Assembly (NCBI RefSeq): GCF_052216985.1
Contig: NZ_JBQOUY010000019.1
Location: forward strand, 1-41,882
From: Acidaminococcus fermentans_A
GTDB lineage: Bacteria > Bacillota > Negativicutes > Acidaminococcales > Acidaminococcaceae
Direction: 5' to 3'
Length of the DNA stretch: 41,882 bases
A model generated the notes under the pieces. That model worked only from the letters and a program-made list of their open reading frames with translations, searched no databases and was not told the DNA's origin. Shown piece after piece: positions 7,642-16,068 of the stretch; position 1 is the stretch's first letter; every line of letters starts with the position of its first letter. Made by a program: the position numbers and the translations under genes.

Positions 7642-10600
7642 TTAAAACAAAGCTTCCATCTGCTTCCGTTCCCAAGCATCCCGGTAGGGATCCAGGACCT
7701 GCAGAGCCCGAGTAGCATAGGAGCTCAGGCTGCCTTCATAGTGGCGGGAGATCCCGCTGTCCGGATGCTGCTTCTTCAGCAGCGCAATGGCCATATATAC
7801 ATAACCGGCTTCCCGGGGATTGTTCATATTCCCCAGCTTGTGGAGCGCATCGTCCAAAAACCGGATGGCTTCTTTTTCTTTTCCTTCCCTCATAGACAGA
7901 AGCGCCAGGTAGGATTCTACGATAGGATGCCGCCAGTAGAACACATAGCGGGGGAACAATTCATAGGCCTGCATGAAGTACTGCTTGGCCCGCTCATACT
8001 GCTCCAGGTTGTAGCAGGCTACCCCTGCATTGCAGGAAAAGACCACCCAAGAGCTGTAGGCTTCCTGATCTCTGGCATAGTCCAGTGCTTTATCATAGTA
8101 ATCCAGCGCCTCCCGGAACTTGCCTTCTCCCCGCCGGATCTCTCCCAGATAATTGTAAGCGCCGGCAATATTCAGGGCATAGCGCCGCTGCACATTCTGG
8201 GTCACCATGAAAGTAGAGATGGATTCCTTCAGCAGCCGTTCTGCCTCTGGGAAATTTCCCTGCATGATCATGTTCAGTCCCTTCAGCCGGAGCAGGATCC
8301 CCATTTCCTTATGGTAATTGCACTCATCGGCCAGGTTCAAGGCCACCTCCAGATAGTTCTTCATTTCCTCCGTATTGCCGATCTGGATATCATAGAAGAT
8401 CATCTGTTTATAGCCCATGAGCATATAGTCCCGGTTATGGACTTCCGCAGCCTGTTCGATCAGGCTCAGGATGTTCCGGACGCCCTTTTCATATTCGCCC
8501 ATCCGGATATAATGCCGCCCCATCAGATGGAGGTAATTCATCTCCAGATCCCGGACTTCCGGAGTCTCTCCGCAATTTCGTCTGATGGCATGCATCATCT
8601 CATCCACTTCTGCCAAAAACTGCCCCAGATTGGTCTCGATGAACCGGCTCTTATCATCATCGGGAGTGATATCCGCACTGCTAAGCACGGGGAACAGCTC
8701 GTTGCTGAAATTCAAATAATACATGAGGATCTTCAGCTTGTAACGTCCCATATTGACCAATTCCCCTGCCTCTTGGTAATGGTACTCCAAATGGTGATAC
8801 AGGCGGATGTCCTGGGGGGAATGGGTCAGCCGCTTTTCCCAGAGCCCAGCGATATAGCTGTGGAGGATCTTCTGTTTTTCCAGAGAAATCTGCTGATGGA
8901 TGTATTCCTTCAGCTTCTGTTGGACGATTTCATAGATGACTTCCGGCTGTTGAGGTACTGGCCGGATGAAATTGTTCTTCCGGAGCACTTCCAGGTTTTC
9001 CAGCGCCTGGAGACTGTTCATATGCATGTATTCCGAAATCATAGCCAGAGGTGCACCATCATAGAACAAAGAAATGAAATCCAAGATTTTCTGCTGATCG
9101 TCGGTAAGGGCAAAGCAGTTGGATTTAAAGATGTTCCGCATATTCTCGGTGAGATTGTCCAGGCTGCCGGTGGTTTTCAAGGCCACCAGGCATTCCCGGA
9201 GCAGGAACAGGTTCCCCTCTGATTCCTCCTGGAGCCGATCCACCAGAGGCCCATCTACCGGAACAGGCAGATCCACATGCTGGGCGAAGAGGCGGATGGT
9301 TTCCCGATCCAAGGGTTTCAGGTCCAACATCTGCAGTTTGTGATACATGGATACGGAGGTCTCGAACTTCTGGTAATTCTTATCCCGGGAAGGCTGAGCC
9401 GTTAAAAGGAACATGAAGCGCCGGGATTTCTGATGGAGGATCAGGCTGCTGAGCAGGGAAAGGCTCAGGGGATCCATCCACTGAAGATCTTCAAAGATGA
9501 AAAGGATCCGTTTGCTTTCGGCAGCCGTTTCCATCACCGTATACAAGGTATGGAAAATAGCATCGAATTTCAGCAGGTCCTTGATTTCCGCCAGGCCCGC
9601 TTCCCGGTCCCCGCTCATGTCCATCTGGGGGAACAATTCATATAGTTTGCCCGGGTCCATATTGGGGACTGGGATCTTCTCCCGGCGGATGAGGTTCCCC
9701 AAGCCTTCTACGATCCCTGTCCAAGGCCGCAGCAGGATATTCTGTTCCGGTTTAAAGCAGTTGGATTGGATCACGGCCACTTCCGAAGGCAGTTCATTGA
9801 CCAGTGTATCTTTCAGGATGGTCTTGCCGCAGCCCGCCTCGCCTCGGATCAGCAATGCTTCACTGCTGCTGCCCTGGAGGAACCGGTCCAGCATCTGCCG
9901 GACCTGCTGCAATTCGCTTTCCCGGCCGGTGAATGCGCCTTGGGAACGCAGTTGCAGTCCCTGCTCTCTTTTCCCCTGGTGCAGGTTCTTTTTCATCAGT
10001 TCTTCGATTTCAGGAGGCACATTGCTTTGGAGTTCCTCCCGGAACAGTTTCTTCATCTCTTCATACAGTTCGGTGGCCTGTTTCATATTTCCCTGCTCAC
10101 AGTACGTCCGGAGCAGCAGGGTGTAGATGGATTCATCATAGGGATCATGGGCGATCAGCATCCGTCCATACCAGGTCACTTTCCCCAGGTTCTTCACAGC
10201 CACTGCTTCTTTCAGCTTCTGCAGCAGAGCATCCATGTACATGCCTTCCAGACGGTCCCGTTCCGTCAGGTACCAGTTTTCGTATTCTGCTGCATCTTTG
10301 ATGAAAAATCCCTGGAGGAAGGCCCCCTGGTACAGTTCCAGATTCCGTCCCGGATCCGCTTCGAACTCCTTCACATCCACTTGGACGGGTATGGCCGGAT
10401 TGACCTTGATGATGGCCTTGCGGGGAGAAATGAAGACATCCGGTCCCAGGATCTTCTTGGTCTCATAGATGGCATTGCGCAGATTTTTCCGGGCAATGGC
10501 ATCCGGCTTGTCTGCCCACAGCACGCCGCTCAGTTCATCCCGCAGTACGGTCCCTTTGACCAGGATATAATACACCAATGCATTGACCTTATTGTAGGGG

Positions 10601-10671
10601 AAAAAGATTTCCCTGCCATCTTTTTTGATTACAGGAGCGCCCAAAAAACGCGCTTGGATCAGACTTGTCAT
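7642..10671 (-). CDS. SARP/BTAD-family transcriptional activator with AAA ATPase and TPR region
   Basis: This large regulator has 1009 residues. Residues about 1-95 form an OmpR-like winged-helix domain. Residues about 96-235 match a bacterial transcriptional activation domain (BTAD, ending ELYEEMKKLFREELQ). An AAA/STAND ATPase follows, with Walker A GEAGCGKT at 277-284 and Walker B FIFEDLQWMD at 391-400. The C-terminal ~450 residues are helical with TPR-like repeats. This is the layout of AfsR-type SARP activators, common in Actinobacteria and less usual in Negativicutes. SARPs bind direct repeats 11 bp apart overlapping the -35, and six promoters in this window have that geometry. It lies between hutI and the sensory hydrogenase genes and appears co-transcribed with the latter. 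The inducer is unknown. The TPR region could sense a metabolite or a partner protein. Confidence 0.85.
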   Translation of the reverse strand: MTSLIQARFLGAPVIKKDGREIFFPYNKVNALVYYILVKGTVLRDELSGVLWADKPDAIARKNLRNAIYETKKILGPDVFISPRKAIIKVNPAIPVQVDVKEFEADPGRNLELYQGAFLQGFFIKDAAEYENWYLTERDRLEGMYMDALLQKLKEAVAVKNLGKVTWYGRMLIAHDPYDESIYTLLLRTYCEQGNMKQATELYEEMKKLFREELQSNVPPEIEELMKKNLHQGKREQGLQLRSQGAFTGRESELQQVRQMLDRFLQGSSSEALLIRGEAGCGKTILKDTLVNELPSEVAVIQSNCFKPEQNILLRPWTGIVEGLGNLIRREKIPVPNMDPGKLYELFPQMDMSGDREAGLAEIKDLLKFDAIFHTLYTVMETAAESKRILFIFEDLQWMDPLSLSLLSSLILHQKSRRFMFLLTAQPSRDKNYQKFETSVSMYHKLQMLDLKPLDRETIRLFAQHVDLPVPVDGPLVDRLQEESEGNLFLLRECLVALKTTGSLDNLTENMRNIFKSNCFALTDDQQKILDFISLFYDGAPLAMISEYMHMNSLQALENLEVLRKNNFIRPVPQQPEVIYEIVQQKLKEYIHQQISLEKQKILHSYIAGLWEKRLTHSPQDIRLYHHLEYHYQEAGELVNMGRYKLKILMYYLNFSNELFPVLSSADITPDDDKSRFIETNLGQFLAEVDEMMHAIRRNCGETPEVRDLEMNYLHLMGRHYIRMGEYEKGVRNILSLIEQAAEVHNRDYMLMGYKQMIFYDIQIGNTEEMKNYLEVALNLADECNYHKEMGILLRLKGLNMIMQGNFPEAERLLKESISTFMVTQNVQRRYALNIAGAYNYLGEIRRGEGKFREALDYYDKALDYARDQEAYSSWVVFSCNAGVACYNLEQYERAKQYFMQAYELFPRYVFYWRHPIVESYLALLSMREGKEKEAIRFLDDALHKLGNMNNPREAGYVYMAIALLKKQHPDSGISRHYEGSLSSYATRALQVLDPYRDAWERKQMEALF

Positions 10672-10754
10672 CGTTCACACCTCATCACTGAAAATTTCCG
10701 TTACTCGATCAACTCCTGTGCGGTCCCCTCAAAATTATCATAGCAATCAGTATT

Positions 10755-10760
10755 ATTATA
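10755..10760 (-). promoter_or_regulatory. Possible -10 element of the SARP regulator gene
   Basis: TATAAT on the minus strand lies about 85 bp upstream of the regulator's ATG and just after the hutI terminator. No convincing -35 is visible and no GACG repeat pair is present, so autoactivation by the same site type is not indicated. Confidence 0.4.
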
Positions 10761-10773
10761 GTATAAAATCTTC

Positions 10774-10810
10774 TTAAAAAAAAGCCGGGCGTGCGATGCT
10801 GCACGCCCGC
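10774..10810 (-). terminator. Intrinsic terminator after hutI
   Basis: A perfect 8-bp GC stem (10787-10794 with 10801-10808) with a 6-nt loop is followed on the minus strand by GGC and eight T. It separates the hutU-hutI transcript from the regulator gene. Confidence 0.92.
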
Positions 10811-10822
10811 TGGACTGCATGG

Positions 10823-12064
10823 TCACCGGAATACCACTTTGCCCTTCTTGACAACGGTCTCCACGATATTGATGCCGGTATGATAAGGCAGGAATTTGTA
10901 GGAAGGATACTGCAGGATCACCAGGTCTGCCTGCTTCCCCGGTTCCAGGGAACCGATCCGGTCAGCCCGGTCCACCGCGGCAGCCCCATTCAGGGTCAAA
11001 GCCGTAATGGCCTCTTCGGCGGTCATTTTCATATAGATGACCGCCAGCCCGATCATCAGAGGAACGGAAAAAGTGAAACCGCTGCCAGGGTTGAAGTCGG
11101 TGGCCAAAGCTACGGCACAGCCGGAATCGATCATCTCCCGAGCCCGGGCAAAAGGTTCCTTCAGGCAGAAGGCGGTGGTGGGCAGCAGGGTGGAGACCAC
11201 CCCGTTGTCTGCCATGGCCCGGATTCCCGCATCAGAAGCATGGAGCAGGTGATCGGCGCTGGTGGCATGGAGTTCTCCTGCCAATTCAGCCCCTCCCAGG
11301 CTGACGATTTCGTCGGCATGGATTTTCAGTTTGAAACCCATCTTCCGGGCTTCCGTCAGGAGATGACGGCTCTGTTCGATGGAAAATACCCCTTTTTCGC
11401 AGAACACGTCGCAGAATTCCGCCAGGTGTTTCTCTGCCACTTCCGGCATGACATCCTTCAGCAGGAACTCGATGAAAGCATCGCCCCGTCCCTTGAATTC
11501 CGGAGGTACCGCATGAGCCCCCAGGAAAGTGGACACAAGCTCGATGGGCTGCTTTTCATTCAGGTCCTGGACCACTTCCATCTGCTTGATTTCCGTATCG
11601 TGATCCTGGCCATAGCCGCTTTTGGCCTCCACGGTGGTGACCCCCATGGCCAGCATTTTCTTCAGGAAGTCCATGCTGTGATCCACCAGCTCTTCCCGGC
11701 TTGCTTCCCGGGTAGCCTTCATGGTGTTCAGGATGCCCCCGCCCCGTTCCATGATCTCCATATAGCTCATGCCGCCCATCCGCCAGAGGAATTCATCAGG
11801 CCGGTAGCCTCCGAACACCAGATGGGTGTGGGAATCTACGAATCCCGGAAGCACCGCTTTGCCGGTGGCATCAATCTGTTTATCCGCAGGAACCAGTTTT
11901 TCCCAATCCGGCTGATTCCCGATGCTGCGGATCATGCCATTTTCGATCAGGATGGACTGGTTCTCATAGATTTTCAGTTGTTTCATTTCCCTGCCGTGCC
12001 GAGCCGTATTCCCTTCCGGGGTCACGATCTGGGCCGCATTCTTGATGAGTAGTCTGTCAACCAT
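10823..12064 (-). CDS. hutI: Imidazolonepropionase
   Basis: Hydrolyses 4-imidazolone-5-propanoate to N-formimino-L-glutamate, the third step of histidine degradation. It is a 413-residue cytoplasmic metal-dependent amidohydrolase. The metal-binding DSHTH is at residues 77-81; HADE and ATDFNPGS follow in the C-terminal half. The start at 12064 is chosen because AAAGGAGG lies 7 nt upstream; an in-frame ATG eight codons earlier lacks a site. It follows hutU by 84 bp holding a strong hairpin, and is closed by a clear terminator. The hut set here has no formimidoylglutamase gene. The next step is done by the glutamate formimidoyltransferase near 37 kb. Confidence 0.96.
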   Translation of the reverse strand: MVDRLLIKNAAQIVTPEGNTARHGREMKQLKIYENQSILIENGMIRSIGNQPDWEKLVPADKQIDATGKAVLPGFVDSHTHLVFGGYRPDEFLWRMGGMSYMEIMERGGGILNTMKATREASREELVDHSMDFLKKMLAMGVTTVEAKSGYGQDHDTEIKQMEVVQDLNEKQPIELVSTFLGAHAVPPEFKGRGDAFIEFLLKDVMPEVAEKHLAEFCDVFCEKGVFSIEQSRHLLTEARKMGFKLKIHADEIVSLGGAELAGELHATSADHLLHASDAGIRAMADNGVVSTLLPTTAFCLKEPFARAREMIDSGCAVALATDFNPGSGFTFSVPLMIGLAVIYMKMTAEEAITALTLNGAAAVDRADRIGSLEPGKQADLVILQYPSYKFLPYHTGINIVETVVKKGKVVFR

Positions 12065-12092
12065 TGCTTTGCCTCCTTTATGGGCCACAAAA

Positions 12093-12123
12093 GGGTTGCT
12101 GCACAGGATCTGTGCAGCAGCCC
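12093..12123 (-). terminator. Strong hairpin between hutU and hutI
   Basis: Arms 12093-12106 and 12110-12123 form a 14-bp stem with one G-U pair and a 3-nt loop. Only four T follow on the minus strand. It may attenuate hutI relative to hutU or protect the hutU mRNA end, not stop all transcription. Confidence 0.6.
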
Positions 12124-12148
12124 TTTCTTTCTGTATGATTCCTCTCGA

Positions 12149-14200
12149 TCAGTCTTTGATCACATGAGCCTTCGGATATACCTTGGCCACCGCGTCCTTG
12201 ATCTGTTTTTCATCCGTCAGGTACGGCAGGGTGATCTGCCCGATGCCATGACGGGTCTTGTTGAATTCTACAGCCGTTTCCATAGCATGTTCATTCCGGG
12301 CCCAGGACCGGCGGGCCACACCGCTGATCACATCCCAGCTCAGGGAGCTGCGGATGATTTCATCCACCCGATGGCTGCCATCCAGGACCAGCCCGAACCC
12401 GCCATTGATGGCCTTGCCGATGCCCACGCCACCGCCGTTGTGGAGAGCGCACAGACTCATGCCTCTGGCTGCGTTGCCGGCGAAGCACTGGACAGCCATA
12501 TCAGCCATCACATTGGAACCATCTTTGATGTTGGAAGTTTCCCGGAACGGAGAATCCGTGCCAGATACATCGTGGTGGTCACGGCCCATCATCACAGGCC
12601 CGATTTCACCGTTACGGACCAATTCGTTGAACTTCAGGGCGATATTCACACGGCCCACCTCATCCTGATACAGGATACGAGCCTGGGTACCTACCACCAG
12701 CTTGTTCTTTTCCGCATCCCGGATCCAGTTGTAGTTATCCCGATCCTGGTACCGGCGGTTCACGTCGATGCAGCTCATAGCGGCCATATCGGTCTTATGC
12801 AGATCTTCCGGCTTGCCGGACAGGCAGACCCAGCGGAACGGTCCATAACCGTAGTCGAACAGCTGCGGTCCCATGATGTCTTCTACGTAGGAAGGCCAGA
12901 TGAAACCGTCTTTGTCGTCCACACCGTTCTTGGAGATTTCTTTGACGCCGGAATCGAACACAGCCTTCATGAAAGAGTTGCCATAGTCGAAGAAGTACAC
13001 GCCCCGGGCGGTGATCTTCTTCAGTGCGGCAAAGTGCGCATGGAGGGTCTTGTCCACCAGCTCCCGGAATTTGGCCGGGTCTTCTGCCAGCATCTTGGTC
13101 CGTTCTTCGAAGGTCAGGCCTTGCGGGCAGTACCCGCCGTTGTAAGCGTTGTGGCAGGAAGTCTGGTCGGAAACCAGATCCACATGGATGTTGTGGTCCA
13201 CGATGTATTCCAGTAAATCTACGATATTGCCGTGGTAAGCAAAGGATTTGCCCTTCTTTTCCGCCATGGATTTCTGGGCCATAGCAATGACTTCCGGCAG
13301 GGAATCGGATACGCCGGAGATCCAGCCCTGATCCAGACGAGTCTTGATCCGGGAAGCATCTACTTCTGCCACGATTGCCGTACAGTTGGCGATTTCCGCG
13401 GCTTTGCCCTGGGCACCGCTCATGCCGCCCAGACCGGAGGTGACGAACAGCTTGCCGCCCAGGTCCCCATCTTCCGGGATCCCCAGTTTCATACGGCCGG
13501 CGTTCAGGATGGTGTTGAAGGTCCCATGGACGATTCCTTGCGGTCCGATGTACATCCAGCCGCCTGCCGTCATCTGACCATAGTTGGCTACGCCCATTTC
13601 TTCGGCGATTTCCCAATCATGGAGGTTGTCATATTCCCCGATCATCAAACCGTTGGTGATGATGACCCGGGGCGCTTCCGGTTTAGAATGGAACAGGCCC
13701 AGAGGATGGCCGGATTCCATGACCAGGGTCTGGTCCGGTGTGATTTCTTCCAGGTACCGTTTGATCAGCAGATACTGCATCCAGTCATGGCAGACACTGC
13801 CGGTTTCCCCGTAGGTCACCAGTTCATAGGGATACAGTGCCACTTCAAAGTCCAGGTTGTTGTCGATCATCACCTGGAAGGCTTTGCCTTCGGTGCATTT
13901 GCCTTTGTATTCATCAATGGGCTTCCCGTAGATCCGGCCTTCCGGACGGAACCGGTAGCCATAGATCCGGCCCCGTGTGGTCAGTTCTTCTAAGAATTCG
14001 GGGATCAGTTCTTCATGATATTCTTCCGGGATATAACGCAGAGCGTTTTTCAGCGCGATTTCAGTCTGTGCCGGAGTCAGGCGGAAGCCACGGTCCGGAG
14101 CCCGACGGATGCCTTCTTGGAAAGGTTTCGGTTTGGGCAGTCCGTTGGGGAACTCCAATTTGATGGTCATGGCTTTTCCGATTTCTTCATTTTTCATCAT
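12149..14200 (-). CDS. hutU: Urocanate hydratase
   Basis: Converts urocanate and water to 4-imidazolone-5-propanoate with tightly bound NAD+. At 683 residues it is of the longer urocanase type common in anaerobic Firmicutes. Recognisable signatures are NYGQMTAGGWMYIGPQG, TSGLGGMSGAQGKAAEI (NAD-binding), GRDHHDVSGTDSPFRETS, and NGGGVGIGKAINGGFG near the C-terminus. The ATG at 14200 has AAGGAG 9 nt upstream. It is first in a hutU-hutI unit with a promoter at 14265-14294. The gene is intact. Confidence 0.96.
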   Translation of the reverse strand: MMKNEEIGKAMTIKLEFPNGLPKPKPFQEGIRRAPDRGFRLTPAQTEIALKNALRYIPEEYHEELIPEFLEELTTRGRIYGYRFRPEGRIYGKPIDEYKGKCTEGKAFQVMIDNNLDFEVALYPYELVTYGETGSVCHDWMQYLLIKRYLEEITPDQTLVMESGHPLGLFHSKPEAPRVIITNGLMIGEYDNLHDWEIAEEMGVANYGQMTAGGWMYIGPQGIVHGTFNTILNAGRMKLGIPEDGDLGGKLFVTSGLGGMSGAQGKAAEIANCTAIVAEVDASRIKTRLDQGWISGVSDSLPEVIAMAQKSMAEKKGKSFAYHGNIVDLLEYIVDHNIHVDLVSDQTSCHNAYNGGYCPQGLTFEERTKMLAEDPAKFRELVDKTLHAHFAALKKITARGVYFFDYGNSFMKAVFDSGVKEISKNGVDDKDGFIWPSYVEDIMGPQLFDYGYGPFRWVCLSGKPEDLHKTDMAAMSCIDVNRRYQDRDNYNWIRDAEKNKLVVGTQARILYQDEVGRVNIALKFNELVRNGEIGPVMMGRDHHDVSGTDSPFRETSNIKDGSNVMADMAVQCFAGNAARGMSLCALHNGGGVGIGKAINGGFGLVLDGSHRVDEIIRSSLSWDVISGVARRSWARNEHAMETAVEFNKTRHGIGQITLPYLTDEKQIKDAVAKVYPKAHVIKD

Positions 14201-14264
14201 GGTATACCACTCCTTTGCATAATGCCTTCGTGCAGGACTTCGATTTTCTTGACTTCATGCTTCT

Positions 14265-14294
14265 ATTGTAAAAGACTTTCATCTAAAAAACGTC
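14265..14294 (-). promoter_or_regulatory. SARP-type promoter of hutU-hutI
   Basis: On the minus strand the repeats AGACG (core GACG 14291-14294) and AGATG (core 14280-14283) are 11 bp apart. Nine bases follow, then TACAAT at 14265-14270. The 20-bp spacing between the -35-like element and the -10 is too long for a normal sigma-70 promoter, which suggests activator dependence. The expected transcription start is near 14258. Confidence 0.65.
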
Positions 14295-14383
14295 TAATCA
14301 AGCCATCTTTTGAAAAATTTTTCAGTTTTTTCAGCTGTCGTTTCTGGACGTTTTCAGCAAATACCGTCAAAAGAAAATCAGCA

Positions 14384-14415
14384 GGGGGGGCTGTACCTTT
14401 TCGTACAGCCCCCCC
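14384..14415 (-). terminator. Terminator-like hairpin after hutH
   Basis: A 13-bp stem (14384-14396 with 14403-14415) with a 6-nt loop lies 24 bp after the hutH stop. On the minus strand the T-rich stretch starts six bases later, so termination may be incomplete. Confidence 0.7.
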
Positions 14416-14439
14416 CAAGGGATGGATATGTGTGGCCGA

Positions 14440-15999
14440 TCAGAAGAATTTCAGGTCGACTTTGTCTTCTACGGCTTCCAGGATTCCGCCTGCCTGGACC
14501 AGATCCGTGATTTTTTCCAGTTCCTTGAACATCTCGATGTCCTTATCGTAGGCAATGAAATCATTGGATTTCCGGACGGCATCATAAGCAGCCTGGGTAC
14601 CAGTCCCCAGTTTGAATCCTTCTCCTTCCCGCAGGTCGATAGCTTGGCAGGCGGCCAAGATTTCCGTAGCCACCACCCGGCGGGCGTTGAAGGCGATTTC
14701 CCCAGCTTTCCGAGCAGCATGGGCGCCCATGCTGACCAGGTCTTCCTGGTTTTCGCAGGAGGGGATGGAATCTACGGAAGCCGGATGGGCCAGGACCTTG
14801 TTTTCGCTGACCAGGGCAGCCGCCGCATACTGGGTGATCATGAAGCCGGAGTTCAGGCCGGAATGTTTCACCAGGAAGGACGGGAATCCGCTGAGGGAAT
14901 TGTTGATCAGCCGTTCCAGGCGCCGTTCGGACACATTGGCGATTTCAGAGATCCCGATGCCCAGGAAGTCGAAAGGCAGAGCCATGGGTTCGCCATGGAA
15001 GTTCCCGCCGGAAATCACGTCCCCATCCGGCAGGACGATGGGGTTATCAGTAGCGGCATTGATTTCAATGTCCACTTTCTCTTTCACAAAGCCTAAGGCA
15101 TCCTTGCTGGCCCCGTGGATCTGGGGCACGCAGCGCAGGCAGTAGGCATCCTGTACTTTCAGCTGGCCCTGATGGGTCACATAGGTACTGCCGGACAGCA
15201 GGTTCCGCATATTGTAGGCGGTATCCAGCTGGCCTCTGTGGGGACGGATCACATGGAGCCGTTCATCAAAGGCATCGATGATGCCCCGCTGGGCTTCGAT
15301 AGAGAGTGCAGCAGCGATATCGCTTTGTTTCAGCAGGGACATGCCTTCCCACAGGGCGAACACGCCCATGGCGGTGAGGATCGGGGTACCGTTGATGAGG
15401 GCCAGGCCTTCCTTGGCTTCCAAGTGGATGATGGGGATCCCGGCCTTTTCCATGGCTTCCTTGCCGGGCATCACTGTGCCCTGATATTCAGCATCTCCCA
15501 AGCCCAGCATGGGCAGGACCATATGGGCCAGAGGGGCCAGGTCACCGGAAGCCCCCAGAGACCCTTTTTCCGGAATGTAAGGATGGACCCCTTTATTGAT
15601 CATATCCACCAGGGTCTGCAGGGTGGACAAGCGGATACCGGAATACCCTTTCACCAGGGCATTGGCCCGGATGGTCATAGCGGCCCGGGTCACTTCCCGG
15701 CTGAGAGGTTTCCCATACCCGCAGGAATGGGTACGGATCAGGTTTTCCTGGAGCTGGGCACAATCTTCTTTGGAAATATGGACCCGGCACAGAGAGCCGA
15801 ACCCTGTGGTGACCCCGTAGACCACCCGGTCACTGTTGACGATATCATCGATGAGGGCCCGGGAAGCTTTGATACGGGCCACTGCATCCGGATCAAAAGA
15901 CAGTTTGGCATCATACCGGCTGACAGCGATCAGCTGTTCCAGAGACAGATCATTTCCGGTCAGGACGACTTCTTTGATGGCTTTTACATCTTTCAACAT
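14440..15999 (-). CDS. hutH: Histidine ammonia-lyase (canonical, with MIO motif)
   Basis: Deaminates L-histidine to urocanate and ammonia. The 519-residue protein carries the complete MIO-forming tripeptide Ala150-Ser151-Gly152 in GSLGASGDLAPLAHM. It also has the catalytic loop YGVTTGFG (Tyr61), the second catalytic tyrosine in QDAYCLRCVPQIHG, and the NQEDLVSMG segment. The start at 15999 is preferred because GGAGG lies 8 nt upstream; an in-frame ATG ten codons earlier has no site. It follows the histidine transporter gene by about 70 bp with a hairpin between. It is the only one of three HutH-family proteins in the window with an intact active site, so it is the true histidase. Confidence 0.96.
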   Translation of the reverse strand: MLKDVKAIKEVVLTGNDLSLEQLIAVSRYDAKLSFDPDAVARIKASRALIDDIVNSDRVVYGVTTGFGSLCRVHISKEDCAQLQENLIRTHSCGYGKPLSREVTRAAMTIRANALVKGYSGIRLSTLQTLVDMINKGVHPYIPEKGSLGASGDLAPLAHMVLPMLGLGDAEYQGTVMPGKEAMEKAGIPIIHLEAKEGLALINGTPILTAMGVFALWEGMSLLKQSDIAAALSIEAQRGIIDAFDERLHVIRPHRGQLDTAYNMRNLLSGSTYVTHQGQLKVQDAYCLRCVPQIHGASKDALGFVKEKVDIEINAATDNPIVLPDGDVISGGNFHGEPMALPFDFLGIGISEIANVSERRLERLINNSLSGFPSFLVKHSGLNSGFMITQYAAAALVSENKVLAHPASVDSIPSCENQEDLVSMGAHAARKAGEIAFNARRVVATEILAACQAIDLREGEGFKLGTGTQAAYDAVRKSNDFIAYDKDIEMFKELEKITDLVQAGGILEAVEDKVDLKFF

Positions 16000-16034
16000 T
16001 TCAGTATCCTCCTTACAAATCAGTTCCATAGAAA

Positions 16035-16053
16035 GGGGCTGTCTGGCAGCCCC
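16035..16053 (-). terminator. Hairpin between transporter gene and hutH
   Basis: A 7-bp GC stem (16035-16041 with 16047-16053) is followed on the minus strand by only three T. It is probably a partial terminator or processing site. hutH has no separate promoter that I can see, so read-through is expected. Confidence 0.5.
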
Positions 16054-16068
16054 TGTTTATTTATCCAA

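Noticed and set aside
7393..9222. 609-codon plus-strand frame opposite the SARP gene
   Set aside because: Antisense shadow; the minus-strand product has clear Walker motifs and domain order.
14336..14352. Plus-strand GTC/GAC pair upstream of hutU as a seventh promoter
   Set aside because: The repeats are 10 bp apart, not 11, there is no -10 at the right place and no plus-strand gene downstream.
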